DNA from: DATMGU01 sp035555315
GTDB lineage: Bacteria; Pseudomonadota; Alphaproteobacteria; ATCC43930; CGMCC-115725
Direction: 5' to 3'
Length of the DNA stretch: 64,000 nucleotides
Assembly: GCA_035555315.1 (NCBI GenBank)
Contig: DATMGU010000047.1
Location: forward strand, 60,434 to 124,433
Shown: positions 26,268-35,320 of the stretch, one piece after another
How positions within the stretch are numbered: position 1 is the stretch's first letter
How the letters are laid out: each line of letters begins with the position of its first letter
Program-made: the position numbers and the translations under genes
The notes under the pieces: generated by a model
What the model saw: only the letters and a program-made list of their open reading frames with translations
Databases searched by the model: none
What the model was told of the DNA's origin: nothing

Positions 26268-27170
26268 ATGGCTCTCAACCTTCACCTGCTCCGCCTGTTC
26301 ATGGCGGTCGCCCGATACGGCAGCTTCTCCCGCGCGGCGGAGGCGTTGCATCTCAGTCAGCCAGCGGTTTCCAAGGGCGTGCGCGACTTCGAGGCGCAGG
26401 TCGGCAGCCGTCTGCTGGAGCGCGGCGGTCCCGGCGGTGTCACCCTGACCGAGGCCGGTGTGCTGGTGGCCCGCCATGCGACGGTACTGTTCGCCGCCGA
26501 ACGGGCAGCCGAGGAGGAATTGGCCGCCTTGCGCGGGCTGCGTCGCGGCACGCTCAGCGTTGGCGCCAGCACGACCGTGGCGACATATCTACTGCCGCCG
26601 ATCCTCGGCGCGTTTCATAACCGGTATCCGGATATCGAGCTGCGGCTGACCAGCGCCAATACACGGGCGATCGCCGATCTGCTGATCGCCCGCGACCTGG
26701 ACATCGCTCTGGTCGAGGGGCCCGTCGACGACCCCGCCATCCATGTGACGCCGTGGCGGGAGGAGGACATGGTGCTGATCGCCGGACCCCGGCATCCGCT
26801 GGCCGCGGTCGCGGCGCCGATCGATCCAGCACTGCTCGCCAACGAGATCGTCATCGTGCGCGAGCCCGGTTCCGGGACCCGCGACGTGGCGCTGGCCGCG
26901 TTGGAAGCCCATCACATCGTGCCGCGCGCGACATTGGAGGTCGGCAGTACCGAGGCGATCAAGCAGGTCGTGGCGGCGGGGCTGGGGGTGGCGATCGTGT
27001 CGGCGGCGGCGGCGGCGGACCAGATCGCGTTGGGGAAATTGGTGCCGCTCAGCGCGCGCGATTTCGTGGTGCGCCGCCCACTCACCCGGCTGTCGCTGCA
27101 GCCGCGCCAGTCGAGCGCCCCCGCGGCGGCTTTCGATGCCTTGCTGGATCTGGCGCGTGAGCAGACCTGA
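26268..27170 (+). CDS. LysR family transcriptional regulator
   Basis: LysR-type regulator of 300 residues: N-terminal winged helix-turn-helix (residues 1-62, FSRAAEALHLSQPAVSKGVRDFEAQ) and a C-terminal periplasmic-binding-like effector domain from about residue 90. It is divergently transcribed from yeiH, a conserved pairing (as in YeiE/YeiH or CysB-like regulators), so it probably activates that gene. The AT-rich shared gap has an ATAACT/AGTTAT inverted repeat (26225-26230 and 26264-26269) overlapping its own start, compatible with autoregulation. Confidence 0.92.
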   Translation: MALNLHLLRLFMAVARYGSFSRAAEALHLSQPAVSKGVRDFEAQVGSRLLERGGPGGVTLTEAGVLVARHATVLFAAERAAEEELAALRGLRRGTLSVGASTTVATYLLPPILGAFHNRYPDIELRLTSANTRAIADLLIARDLDIALVEGPVDDPAIHVTPWREEDMVLIAGPRHPLAAVAAPIDPALLANEIVIVREPGSGTRDVALAALEAHHIVPRATLEVGSTEAIKQVVAAGLGVAIVSAAAAADQIALGKLVPLSARDFVVRRPLTRLSLQPRQSSAPAAAFDALLDLAREQT

Positions 27171-27183
27171 CCCGAAATGTAAA

Positions 27184-27212
27184 AGGCCGCCATCTTGGCG
27201 AGAGGGCGGCCT
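27184..27212 (-). terminator. Rho-independent terminator of csp gene
   Basis: AGGCCGCC (27184-27191) pairs with GGCGGCCT (27205-27212) around a 13-base loop. On the minus strand it is followed by TTTT, so it terminates the cold-shock gene, 24 bases after its stop. It also faces the end of the convergent LysR gene. Confidence 0.75.
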
Positions 27213-27235
27213 CCTAGCCAAACTTGGTTGCGCGT

Positions 27236-27442
27236 CTAGAGTGCCTTCAGATTGACCGCCGAGGTTCGCCCATTGGCGCCGCGCTCCAGCTCGTATTCGA
27301 TCTGCTGGTTCTCATTCAGGCCGCTTAGTCCGGCGCGCTCCACGGCCGAAATGTGGACGAATACGTCTGCCTTGCCGTCCGATGGGGCGATGAAGCCATA
27401 GCCCTTGGTCGAGTTGAACCACTTCACAGTTCCATTAGCCAC
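27236..27442 (-). CDS. Cold-shock domain protein
   Basis: Single cold-shock (OB-fold) domain of 68 residues that binds single-stranded nucleic acid and acts as an RNA chaperone. RNP1 KGYGFI (13-18) and RNP2 VFVHI (27-31) are intact, and the N-terminus GTVKWFN is canonical. It has its own terminator. The upstream region on its strand is long (over 300 bases to the next gene) and could supply a long regulated leader, as in cspA mRNAs, but no specific element was recognised. Confidence 0.95.
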   Translation of the reverse strand: MANGTVKWFNSTKGYGFIAPSDGKADVFVHISAVERAGLSGLNENQQIEYELERGANGRTSAVNLKAL

Positions 27443-27846
27443 TTGATCGTCCTTTCAGGTCGCCGTCCCCTAAAGCCCGAGGTGCCGGCAGGTCTTGCAA
27501 GAATGGTTCGTCTTCGGAGGGCTCGGTCGGCGTGGAAGTCTCCTGAAAGATCCGCGTCTGGCTTCCGCAGCTAGCATTCGGCGGGGAATTTACACTCCAT
27601 TCGAAACCTGCACAACGACGCTGGACTCGCCGCCAACTCTCGCTTGACTCGCTGGCTAGGTGGCCTAGTTGACAGGCCCGGGGACAGGATTGCCGGCGAG
27701 GCTGTTGATGTGCCATCGTCGTCTCAAGAAAAGCTGCGACCTGGATTACCGTCTTTGGCAGGGGCGGGTCCATGAGTGAGATCCGCCGCTCCGACCGGCG
27801 CGATAAACCGAAGGCGCAAGCATTTTTGTCAGGAGGATACGAGGCT
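27443..27846. other. Divergent gap between csp and formate dehydrogenase
   Basis: No gene is supported. A TTGACA hexamer at 27669-27674 has no matching -10 at the usual distance. An in-frame ATG at 27772 could extend the formate dehydrogenase beta subunit by 25 residues. Nothing else was recognised. Confidence 0.35.
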
Positions 27847-29568
27847 ATGCCCGCTGCCGATCCGTCCGCCGGCCGCAAACTCCATCCCGGTGCCGGCCGG
27901 CGCAAGGCCCTCGATTATCCGAAGGGACGGCAGGTCGATCCGGCGGCGCTGGATCAGATCCGCGCCGTGCTGGGCAGCCGACCGCGCGATCGCGATCTGC
28001 TGATCGAACATCTGCATCTGATCCAGGACGCCTATGGCTGCCTCGGCGCGGCACATCTGGCAGCACTCGCGCGGGAGATGCGGCTGGCGCTGGTCGAGGT
28101 CTACGAGGTCGCCTCGTTCTACGCGCATTTCGACATCGTCTTGGATGGCGAGGTGGCACCCCCGCCGCTGACCGTGCGCGTCTGCGATAGCCTCAGCTGC
28201 GAGCTGGCCGGGGCGAAACAGCTCCTCGGCGATCTGCCGGCGGCGCTCGGCGCCGGCGTCCGAGTGGTCCGCGCGCCCTGCATGGGCGGTTGCCATAACG
28301 CGCCGGTGACCGCGATCGGCCACGCGCTGCACGAGCATGCGAGCGTGGCGAGCGTGGTTCAGGCGGTGCGGACCGGCGACGCTCATCCGGCGCTACCGCC
28401 CTATATCGGCTTCGATGCCTATCGCGCGGCGGGCGGCTACCACCTGCTGGAGGACTGCCTGTCCGGCGCGCGGGATGTCGAGACGCTCATCGGCAGCCTA
28501 GAGGACTCGAAGCTGCGCGGGCTCGGGGGCGCGGGATTTCCGACCGGCCGCAAATGGCGCGTCGTGCGCGCCGAACCGGCCCCCCGGTTGATGGCGATCA
28601 ACGGCGACGAGGGCGAGCCCGGCACCTTCAAGGATCGGCACTATCTGGAAACCGATCCGCACCGCTTCCTCGAAGGCATGCTGATCGCCGCCTGGGTGGT
28701 CGAGGCGGCCGAGGTCTGGATCTATCTGCGCGACGAATATCCTCAGTGCCGCGATATCCTGCTCGCCGAGCTTGCCAAGCTTGAAGCCGCGGGCCTTACC
28801 CGCCGAACCAAGATCCATCTGCGACGCGGCGCCGGCGCCTATATCTGCGGCGAGGAATCGGCGATGCTGGAAAGCATCGAGGGCAAGCGCGGCTTGCCCC
28901 GGCACAAGCCGCCTTACCCGGCGCAGGTCGGGTTGTTCGGCCGGCCGACCCTGATCCACAACATCGAGACGGTGTACTGGATCAGGGACATCGTCGAAAA
29001 GGGCGCCGCCTGGTTCGCCGGCCATGGCCGCAATGGCCGGACCGGGTTGCGCAGCTTCTCGGTCTCCGGGCGGGTGCGGCGGCCCGGTATGAAGCTGGCG
29101 CCGGCCGGCATCACCGCGCGGGAGCTGATCGACGAGTATTGTGGCGGCATGCTGGAGGGCCACGTGTTCAAGGGCTATCTGCCGGGTGGCGCCTCGGGCG
29201 GCATTCTGCCGGCGAGCCTGGACAATATTCCGCTGGATTTCGGCACGCTGGAGGCGGAAGGCTGCTTCATCGGTTCCGCCGCCGTGGTCGTCCTGTCGGA
29301 TCGGGACAGCTTGCGCGACGTCACGCTCAACCTGCTGAAATTCTTCGAGGACGAGAGCTGTGGCCAGTGTACGCCGTGCCGCGCCGGCACCGAAAAGGCG
29401 GTCAAGCTGATGGAGCAGCCGCGCTGGGACCAGCCGTTGTTGCAGGAACTCGCCAAGGTGATGGGCGATGCCTCGATCTGCGGCCTGGGGCAAGCGGCGA
29501 TGAACCCGCTGAAATCGACGCTGAAGCACTTCCAACGAGATTTGGTTGGAGAGACGTTGCCATCATGA
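27847..29568 (+). CDS. NAD-dependent formate dehydrogenase, beta subunit (NuoE-NuoF fusion)
   Basis: Diaphorase subunit that takes electrons from the catalytic subunit and reduces NAD+. Residues about 1-160 are a NuoE-like thioredoxin-fold [2Fe-2S] domain with Cys113, Cys118, Cys145 and Cys149. The rest is NuoF-like, with the FMN/NADH-binding RGAGAYICGEESAM region and a [4Fe-4S] motif CGQCTPC near the C-terminus. In FdsGBA systems the NuoE-like part is a separate gene; here it is fused, as in FDH1 of Methylorubrum. The ATG at 27847 has AGGAGG ten bases upstream and gives 573 residues. The ATGA overlap with the alpha subunit shows tight coupling. Confidence 0.92.
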   Translation: MPAADPSAGRKLHPGAGRRKALDYPKGRQVDPAALDQIRAVLGSRPRDRDLLIEHLHLIQDAYGCLGAAHLAALAREMRLALVEVYEVASFYAHFDIVLDGEVAPPPLTVRVCDSLSCELAGAKQLLGDLPAALGAGVRVVRAPCMGGCHNAPVTAIGHALHEHASVASVVQAVRTGDAHPALPPYIGFDAYRAAGGYHLLEDCLSGARDVETLIGSLEDSKLRGLGGAGFPTGRKWRVVRAEPAPRLMAINGDEGEPGTFKDRHYLETDPHRFLEGMLIAAWVVEAAEVWIYLRDEYPQCRDILLAELAKLEAAGLTRRTKIHLRRGAGAYICGEESAMLESIEGKRGLPRHKPPYPAQVGLFGRPTLIHNIETVYWIRDIVEKGAAWFAGHGRNGRTGLRSFSVSGRVRRPGMKLAPAGITARELIDEYCGGMLEGHVFKGYLPGGASGGILPASLDNIPLDFGTLEAEGCFIGSAAVVVLSDRDSLRDVTLNLLKFFEDESCGQCTPCRAGTEKAVKLMEQPRWDQPLLQELAKVMGDASICGLGQAAMNPLKSTLKHFQRDLVGETLPS

Positions 29569-32336
29569 CCGAGACCATCGCGTTCACGCTAGACGGCCAG
29601 CCGGTCGAGGCGGAGGCCGGCGAGACGATCTGGCAGGTCGCCCAGCGCACCGGCACATCGATCCCGCATCTCTGCTACTCGCCGGCGCCCGGGTATCGGC
29701 CGGATGGCAATTGCCGGACCTGCATGGTCGAGATCGAGGGTGAGCGGGTCCTGGCCGCCTCCTGCATCCGCAAGCCCAGCCCGGGCCTTAAGGTGCGGAC
29801 CTCGTCGGAGCGGGCAGTGACGGCGCGCAAGCTGGTGTTCGAGCTGCTGGTCGGCGATCAGCCGGATCGGGCGACGGCGCCCGATCCGGATAGCCGGCTC
29901 TGGCATTGGGCCGACGCGGTCGGCGTCACCGAGGGAAGGTTCCCCAAACGCGCGGCGCCGGTGGCGGATTGGAGCCATCCGGCGATGGCGGTCCAGCTCG
30001 ATGCCTGTATCCAATGCAACCTCTGCGTCCGCGCCTGCCGAGAGGTGCAGGTCAATGACGTCATCGGCATGGCGGCGCGCGGTCATTGGGAAAAGATCGT
30101 CTTCGACTTCGACGACCCGATGGGTGCGAGCACCTGCGTCGCTTGCGGTGAATGCGTGCAGGCCTGCCCGACCGGCGCCTTGATGCCGGCGAGCGTCGTC
30201 GATCGATCGACGGGGGCCCGCGCCGCCGTGGCCGATCGCCAGGTCGACAGCGTCTGCCCGTATTGCGGCGTCGGCTGCCAGCTGACCTACAACCTCAAGG
30301 ACGACAAGCTGCTGTTCGTCGATGGCCGAGATGGCCCGTCGAACGAGAACCGGCTCTGCGTCAAAGGCCGCTTCGGCTTCGATTATGTGCATCACAAGCA
30401 TCGGCTGACCGATCCGCTGATCCGTCTGCCGGGTGTCGCGAAGCACGCCGAGGATCAGGTCGATCCGGCGAATCCCTGGACGCATTTCCGCAAGGCGACC
30501 TGGGACGAGGCCCTCGCGGTGGCGGCGGGTGGATTGAAGGCGATCCGCGACCGGCACGGCGGCGACGCGCTGGCCGGCTTCGGCTCGGCCAAGGGCTCCA
30601 ACGAGGAAGCCTATCTGTTCCAGAAGCTGGTGCGCACCGGCTTCGGCACCAACAATGTCGATCATTGCACGCGGCTCTGCCACGCCTCGTCGGTCGCCGC
30701 GTTGATCGAAGGCATCGGCTCGGGGGCGGTCAGCGCGCCGTTCAACGCGGTCGAGGATGCCGATGTCATCATCGTCATCGGCGCCAACCCGACGCAGAAC
30801 CACCCGGTCGCCGCGACGTTTTTCAAGAACGCGGCGAAGCGCGGCGCCACCCTGATCGTCATGGACCCGCGCGGCCAGGCGCTGAGCCGGCATGCGACCC
30901 ATATGCTGCAGTTCAAGCCCGGCCGCGACGTCGCGATGCTGAACGCCCTGTTGAACGTGATCGTCAGCGAAGGGCTGGTCGACCGGCAATACGTCCAGGC
31001 GCATACCGAGGATTATCAGCGTCTGGCCGACCACGTGAAGGATTTCACGCCCGAGGAGATGGCGCCGATCTGTGGGATCGACGCGGAGACATTGCGCACC
31101 GTCGCCCGCACCTACGCCCGCGCCGAGGCGGCGATCATTTTCTGGGGCATGGGTGTGTCGCAGCATATCCACGGCACGGACAATGCCCGCTGCCTGATCG
31201 CCCTGTCGCTGATCACCGGCCAGATCGGCCGGCCGGGCACCGGGCTGCACCCGTTGCGAGGCCAGAACAATGTACAAGGCGCCTCGGATGCGGGGTTGAT
31301 CCCGATGTTCTTCCCGGATTATCAATCGGTCGAGGATCCGACCATTCGGGGTCGATACGAGACCTTGTGGGATGCCAAGCTGCCGCCCAAGCGCGGCCTG
31401 ACCGTGGTCGAGATCATGCATGCGACCGCGGCCGGCGAGATCCGCGGCATGTATGTCATGGGCGAGAACCCGGCGATGTCGGACCCGGACGTCCAGCATG
31501 CGCGGGCGGCCCTCGCCAAGTTGGAGCATTTGGTGGTGCAGGACATCTTTCTGACCGAGACCGCCGCCTATGCGGATGTCGTTCTGCCGGCTTCGGCCTG
31601 GCCGGAGAAGGATGGCTCGGTGACCAACACCAACCGGCAGGTCCAGCTCGGCCGTAAGGCGCTGCCGCTGCCGGGGCAGGCGCGGCAGGATCTGGAGATC
31701 ATCCAGTCCATGGCGCGCGGCCTCGGCCTCGACTGGCGCTATCCTCATGTACGCGACGTGTTCCACGAGATGACCCTGGCGATGCCGTCGCTCGCGAACA
31801 TCACCTGGGCGCGGTTGGAGCGCGAGGGTTCGGTGACCTATCCCTGCGACGCGCCGGACCGGCCGGGGAATGATATCGTGTTCGGCGACGGCTTCCCGAC
31901 GGCCAGCACCCGCGCGCGGCTGGTGCCCGCCGCGATCGTGCCGCCGGCGGAGGAGCCGGATGCCGAGTATCCGATGGTGTTGACCACCGGCCGACAGCTG
32001 GAACATTGGCATACCGGGGCGATGACCAGGCGGGCGAGCGTGCTCGACGAATTGGAGCCGGAGCCGACGGCCAGCCTGTCGCCGGCCGATCTGCGGCGGT
32101 TGGGTGTCCCCGCCGGCGGCTGGGTGCGTGTCCTTACCCGGCGCGGTGCGATCGAACTCCGCGCGCGGGCGGACGGCGATGTGCCGGACGGGCTGGTCTT
32201 CATCCCCTTCGCCTTCGCCGAGGCGGCGGCCAATGTCCTGACCAACCCGCAGCTCGATCCGTTCGGCAAGATCCCCGAGTTCAAATATTGCGCGGCCCGG
32301 GTCGAGGCCATGGCGAATTCGGTCGCGGCTGAATGA
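29565..32336 (+). CDS. Formate dehydrogenase, alpha (catalytic) subunit
   Basis: Mo- or W-bis-MGD enzyme oxidising formate to CO2, 923 residues, cytoplasmic. It has an N-terminal [2Fe-2S] ferredoxin domain (Cys37, 50, 53, 67), two ferredoxin-like [4Fe-4S] motifs (CIQCNLCVRAC and CVACGECVQAC), the [4Fe-4S] motif CPYCGVGC opening the molybdopterin part, and a C-terminal MGD-binding domain. The metal ligand is a normal cysteine, Cys372 followed by His373, where Escherichia coli FdhF has selenocysteine. No SECIS element is needed. fdhD and other maturation genes are not in the window. It overlaps both neighbours by ATGA. Confidence 0.93.
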   Translation: MTETIAFTLDGQPVEAEAGETIWQVAQRTGTSIPHLCYSPAPGYRPDGNCRTCMVEIEGERVLAASCIRKPSPGLKVRTSSERAVTARKLVFELLVGDQPDRATAPDPDSRLWHWADAVGVTEGRFPKRAAPVADWSHPAMAVQLDACIQCNLCVRACREVQVNDVIGMAARGHWEKIVFDFDDPMGASTCVACGECVQACPTGALMPASVVDRSTGARAAVADRQVDSVCPYCGVGCQLTYNLKDDKLLFVDGRDGPSNENRLCVKGRFGFDYVHHKHRLTDPLIRLPGVAKHAEDQVDPANPWTHFRKATWDEALAVAAGGLKAIRDRHGGDALAGFGSAKGSNEEAYLFQKLVRTGFGTNNVDHCTRLCHASSVAALIEGIGSGAVSAPFNAVEDADVIIVIGANPTQNHPVAATFFKNAAKRGATLIVMDPRGQALSRHATHMLQFKPGRDVAMLNALLNVIVSEGLVDRQYVQAHTEDYQRLADHVKDFTPEEMAPICGIDAETLRTVARTYARAEAAIIFWGMGVSQHIHGTDNARCLIALSLITGQIGRPGTGLHPLRGQNNVQGASDAGLIPMFFPDYQSVEDPTIRGRYETLWDAKLPPKRGLTVVEIMHATAAGEIRGMYVMGENPAMSDPDVQHARAALAKLEHLVVQDIFLTETAAYADVVLPASAWPEKDGSVTNTNRQVQLGRKALPLPGQARQDLEIIQSMARGLGLDWRYPHVRDVFHEMTLAMPSLANITWARLEREGSVTYPCDAPDRPGNDIVFGDGFPTASTRARLVPAAIVPPAEEPDAEYPMVLTTGRQLEHWHTGAMTRRASVLDELEPEPTASLSPADLRRLGVPAGGWVRVLTRRGAIELRARADGDVPDGLVFIPFAFAEAAANVLTNPQLDPFGKIPEFKYCAARVEAMANSVAAE

Positions 32337-33079
32337 GCGCCTCAGTCGCGGCGTTCCGTCTGCAGGATCTCTCGGCGCGTCAGGGGCTGACCTACGCGGC
32401 GCATCTCTTCAAGGCGGTCAGCCGGCAGCATCATCGGGAGCTGTTGCCGATCCTCCGACCACTGATCCCCGCCGATGCCATCGTGCTGGATATCGGCGGT
32501 CACGCGGGCCAATTCGCCAAGCTGTTCGCCGGGCTGGCGCCGCGGGGCCGCGTCTATTCGTTCGAGCCGGGCGGCTATGCTCGATCGATCCTCTCGACCG
32601 TCATCCGGTTCAGCCGCCTCGGCAATGTGACTGTTGTGCCGACCGGGCTGGGCGATCGGGCCGGCGAGGCGGTGCTGTCGGTGCCGATCAAGCGGTCGGG
32701 CAGCCTGGGGTTCGGCCTCAGCCATCTGGGCGGCGGCGAGACCGGGCGGGCATTGCGGACCGAAACCGTGGCGATCGATACGGTCGACGCGTTTATCAAC
32801 CGGGCCGGTATCCGGCGCGTCGATTTCATCAAGGCGGATATCGAGGGCTGGGAACTGCGCATGCTGACCGGGGCCGCGGCCACCCTGGCGCGCTTCAAAC
32901 CGCCGCTGCTGCTGGAATTGACCGACGCCCATCTGGCCCGCGCCGGCGATAGCCTGGCGGCGACCTGGTCGTTTCTGACCGGTCTCGGCTACCGGCCGCA
33001 TGGCGCCGCCGCCGATCTCGGCACGCTGCGCGCCCTCGACCAGCCGGTCGAGGGCGATATCTTCTGGCTCGCCGGATAG
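32333..33079 (+). CDS. FkbM family methyltransferase
   Basis: SAM-dependent methyltransferase of the FkbM group, 248 residues. The Rossmann motif is IVLDIGGHAGQFAKLFA near residues 50-65; the sequence continues with YSFEPGG and the family-typical VDFIKADIEGWELRML. FkbM proteins methylate sugar or polyketide hydroxyls. Its start overlaps the formate dehydrogenase alpha stop by four bases, an unexpected partner. No glycan or polyketide gene is nearby, so the physiological link is unclear; it may simply be carried on the same transcript. A hairpin at 33085-33119 follows. Confidence 0.87.
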   Translation: MSASVAAFRLQDLSARQGLTYAAHLFKAVSRQHHRELLPILRPLIPADAIVLDIGGHAGQFAKLFAGLAPRGRVYSFEPGGYARSILSTVIRFSRLGNVTVVPTGLGDRAGEAVLSVPIKRSGSLGFGLSHLGGGETGRALRTETVAIDTVDAFINRAGIRRVDFIKADIEGWELRMLTGAAATLARFKPPLLLELTDAHLARAGDSLAATWSFLTGLGYRPHGAAADLGTLRALDQPVEGDIFWLAG

Positions 33080-33084
33080 GTACG

Positions 33085-33113
33085 GGACCGCTCCCGGAAT
33101 TCCGAGAGCGGTC
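33085..33113. terminator. Bidirectional hairpin between FkbM and thiC
   Basis: GGACCGCTC (33085-33093) pairs with GAGCGGTCC (33105-33113), and an inner CGGAATTCCG palindrome extends the stem. It lies between two convergent genes. No T-run follows, so termination strength is uncertain. Confidence 0.5.
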
Positions 33114-33125
33114 CGTTCGGCGATA

Positions 33126-34940
33126 TCAGTCGACGATTGCCGGCTGATAAATCTCCGAACCGGCTTTCTTGAAGCTGTTCGACATGTCTTCCATGCCGTT
33201 CAGGGCGTATTCGCGGACTTCCTGCGTGATTTTCATCGAGCAGAATTTCGGACCGCACATCGAACAGAAATGCGCGATCTTGGCGCCCTCCGCCGGCAGG
33301 GTCTGGTCGTGATACTGCTCGGCGGTCATCGGATCGAGCGACAGGTTGAATTGATCGCGCCAGCGGAACTCGAAGCGGGCGCGGCTCAGCGCGTCGTCGC
33401 GCAGCTTGGAGGCCGGATGGCCCTTGGCGAGGTCGGCCGCGTGGGCCGCGATCTTGTAGGTGATCACGCCGACCTTGACGTCGTCCCGGTCGGGCAGGCC
33501 CAGATGCTCCTTCGGCGTCACGTAGCACAGCATCGCGCAGCCGAACCAGCCGATCATGGCGGCGCCGATGCCGCTGGTGATGTGGTCGTAGCCCGGCGCG
33601 ATATCCGTGGTCAGGGGCCCGAGCGTATAGAACGGTGCTTCGCCGCAGACGGCCAACTGCTTGTCCATATTGACCTTGATCTTGTGCATCGGCACATGGC
33701 CGGGGCCTTCGATCATGACCTGGACATCATGCTTCCAGGCGATCTGGGTCAGCTCGCCCAACGTCTCCAGCTCAGCGAATTGCGCCTCGTCATTGGCGTC
33801 CGCGATCGAGCCCGGGCGCAGCCCGTCGCCCAGCGAGAAGGCGACGTCGTAGCTCTTCAGCAGCTCGCAGATATCCTCGAAATGGGTATAGAGGAAGTTC
33901 TCCTGGTGATGTGCCAGGCACCATTTCGCCATGATCGAGCCGCCCCGGCTGACGATGCCGGTGACGCGCCGCGCGGTCATCGGGATATAGGCGAGGCGCA
34001 CGCCGGCATGGATGGTGAAGTAATCCACGCCCTGCTCGCATTGCTCGATCAGCGTGTCCCGGAAGATCTCCCAGGTCAGGTCCTCGGCCTTGCCGTCGAC
34101 CTTTTCCAGGGCCTGATAGATCGGCACGGTGCCGATCGGCACGGGGGAGTTGCGCAGGATCCATTCCCGGGTGGTGTGGATGTTGCGGCCGGTCGACAGG
34201 TCCATGACCGTGTCGGCGCCCCAGCGGGTCGACCAGACCAGCTTCTCGACTTCTTCCTCGATCGACGAGGCGACGGCCGAATTGCCGATATTGGCGTTGA
34301 TCTTCACCAGGAAGTTGCGGCCGATGATCATCGGCTCGGATTCAGGGTGATTGACGTTGTTCGGGAGGATCGCCCGGCCGCGGGCGATCTCGTCGCGCAC
34401 GAACTCGGCCGTCACGTAATCGGGGATCTCGGCGCCGAAGGCTTCGCCGTCGCGCATCACGTCATGGCTGCGGGCCCGGCCGACATTCTCGCGGATCGCG
34501 ACGTATTCCATCTCTGGGGTGATGATACCGGCGCGGGCATAGGCGAGCTGTGTCACGTTCTTGCCCGGCTTCGCCCGGACCGGCTTCCGGCCGTTCTGGG
34601 GAAATTCCCGCATGTTGCCGCGCTCGCCGGGCTTGAGGCCATTATCCTCGGGCTTCAGATGCCGGCCGTCATAGGCTTCGACGTCGCCGCGCGCCATGAT
34701 CCACTCGGCGCGGATCGGCGGCAGGCCGGCGGTGATGTCGATGGTGACGCGCGGATCGGTATAGGGCCCCGAACTGTCGTAGACGCGCACCGGCGGCTCG
34801 CCGGCGGAAGGCGCCAGCTCGATCTCGCGCATCGCGACGCGCAAGCCCGGATGATGCTCGCCGGACAAGTGGATCTTGCGCGACGCCGGCAGCGGGCCGG
34901 TCGACACCGAAAAGCTCGAAACGCTGGTTCCCTCGGGCAT
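33126..34940 (-). CDS. thiC: Phosphomethylpyrimidine synthase ThiC
   Basis: Radical-SAM enzyme converting aminoimidazole ribotide to hydroxymethylpyrimidine phosphate in thiamine synthesis. About 604 residues. It has the ThiC N-terminal region, the conserved NIGNSAVAS and MEGPGHVP-like segments, and the C-terminal [4Fe-4S] motif CSMCGPKFC typical of ThiC (CX2CX4C). The ATG at 34940 is preceded by GGAG; a GTG at 34952 sits too close to that site. It is under a TPP riboswitch about 120 bases upstream. No other thi genes are adjacent. Confidence 0.96.
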   Translation of the reverse strand: MPEGTSVSSFSVSTGPLPASRKIHLSGEHHPGLRVAMREIELAPSAGEPPVRVYDSSGPYTDPRVTIDITAGLPPIRAEWIMARGDVEAYDGRHLKPEDNGLKPGERGNMREFPQNGRKPVRAKPGKNVTQLAYARAGIITPEMEYVAIRENVGRARSHDVMRDGEAFGAEIPDYVTAEFVRDEIARGRAILPNNVNHPESEPMIIGRNFLVKINANIGNSAVASSIEEEVEKLVWSTRWGADTVMDLSTGRNIHTTREWILRNSPVPIGTVPIYQALEKVDGKAEDLTWEIFRDTLIEQCEQGVDYFTIHAGVRLAYIPMTARRVTGIVSRGGSIMAKWCLAHHQENFLYTHFEDICELLKSYDVAFSLGDGLRPGSIADANDEAQFAELETLGELTQIAWKHDVQVMIEGPGHVPMHKIKVNMDKQLAVCGEAPFYTLGPLTTDIAPGYDHITSGIGAAMIGWFGCAMLCYVTPKEHLGLPDRDDVKVGVITYKIAAHAADLAKGHPASKLRDDALSRARFEFRWRDQFNLSLDPMTAEQYHDQTLPAEGAKIAHFCSMCGPKFCSMKITQEVREYALNGMEDMSNSFKKAGSEIYQPAIVD

Positions 34941-35060
34941 GGTTCTTGGCACTCCGTTTCTGGTCTACGCCGTCGACACCCCGGATTGCGGGATTGGTCG
35001 CGGGGCGCGGCGGAGCGGGAAAGGGAGGCGAGGGGGCCTGGTGGACGGCCAATCCGCGAA

Positions 35061-35178
35061 GTCCCATTCCTACGCCGGCATGACCCGGATCAGGTGCGAA
35101 GGGTTTGCGCGGTGCCGATGCAAGCAAGCTTGCGATCGGCTGGCGGTATCTCAGCCCCGTCCGGGGCTCCCCTGGGAT
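35061..35178 (-). promoter_or_regulatory. TPP riboswitch upstream of thiC
   Basis: On the minus strand the leader shows the THI-element consensus. GGGG...CTGAGATACCGCC (P3 side, 35165-35143) is followed by a variable stem and then ACCCTTCGCACCTGATC with GGGTCATGCCGGCGTAGGAA (35105-35065). These are the pyrimidine-sensor and pyrophosphate-sensor segments of the thiamine pyrophosphate aptamer. Binding of TPP should switch off thiC expression, probably by hiding the ribosome-binding site or by termination. Confidence 0.95.
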
Positions 35179-35320
35179 GTCGATCTTGGGACCAAGGCTC
35201 GGCTCAGTGGCGGCGCTTGTCAATTCTTTCCTTTGATCTCCCCCTCGGATCGGCCAACCGCACCGACGGCGCGCGCGCCGAGCTTGCGCAGGCTGACGCT
35301 CTTCTCTACCTAGGACCGCC

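Noticed and set aside
25019..26620. 533-residue plus-strand frame over yeiH
   Set aside because: His/Asp/Gln-rich shadow; the minus strand encodes a coherent multi-helix YeiH protein.
29589..32012. 807-residue minus-strand frame opposite the formate dehydrogenase alpha subunit
   Set aside because: Shadow frame; the plus-strand protein has all Fe-S and molybdopterin motifs.
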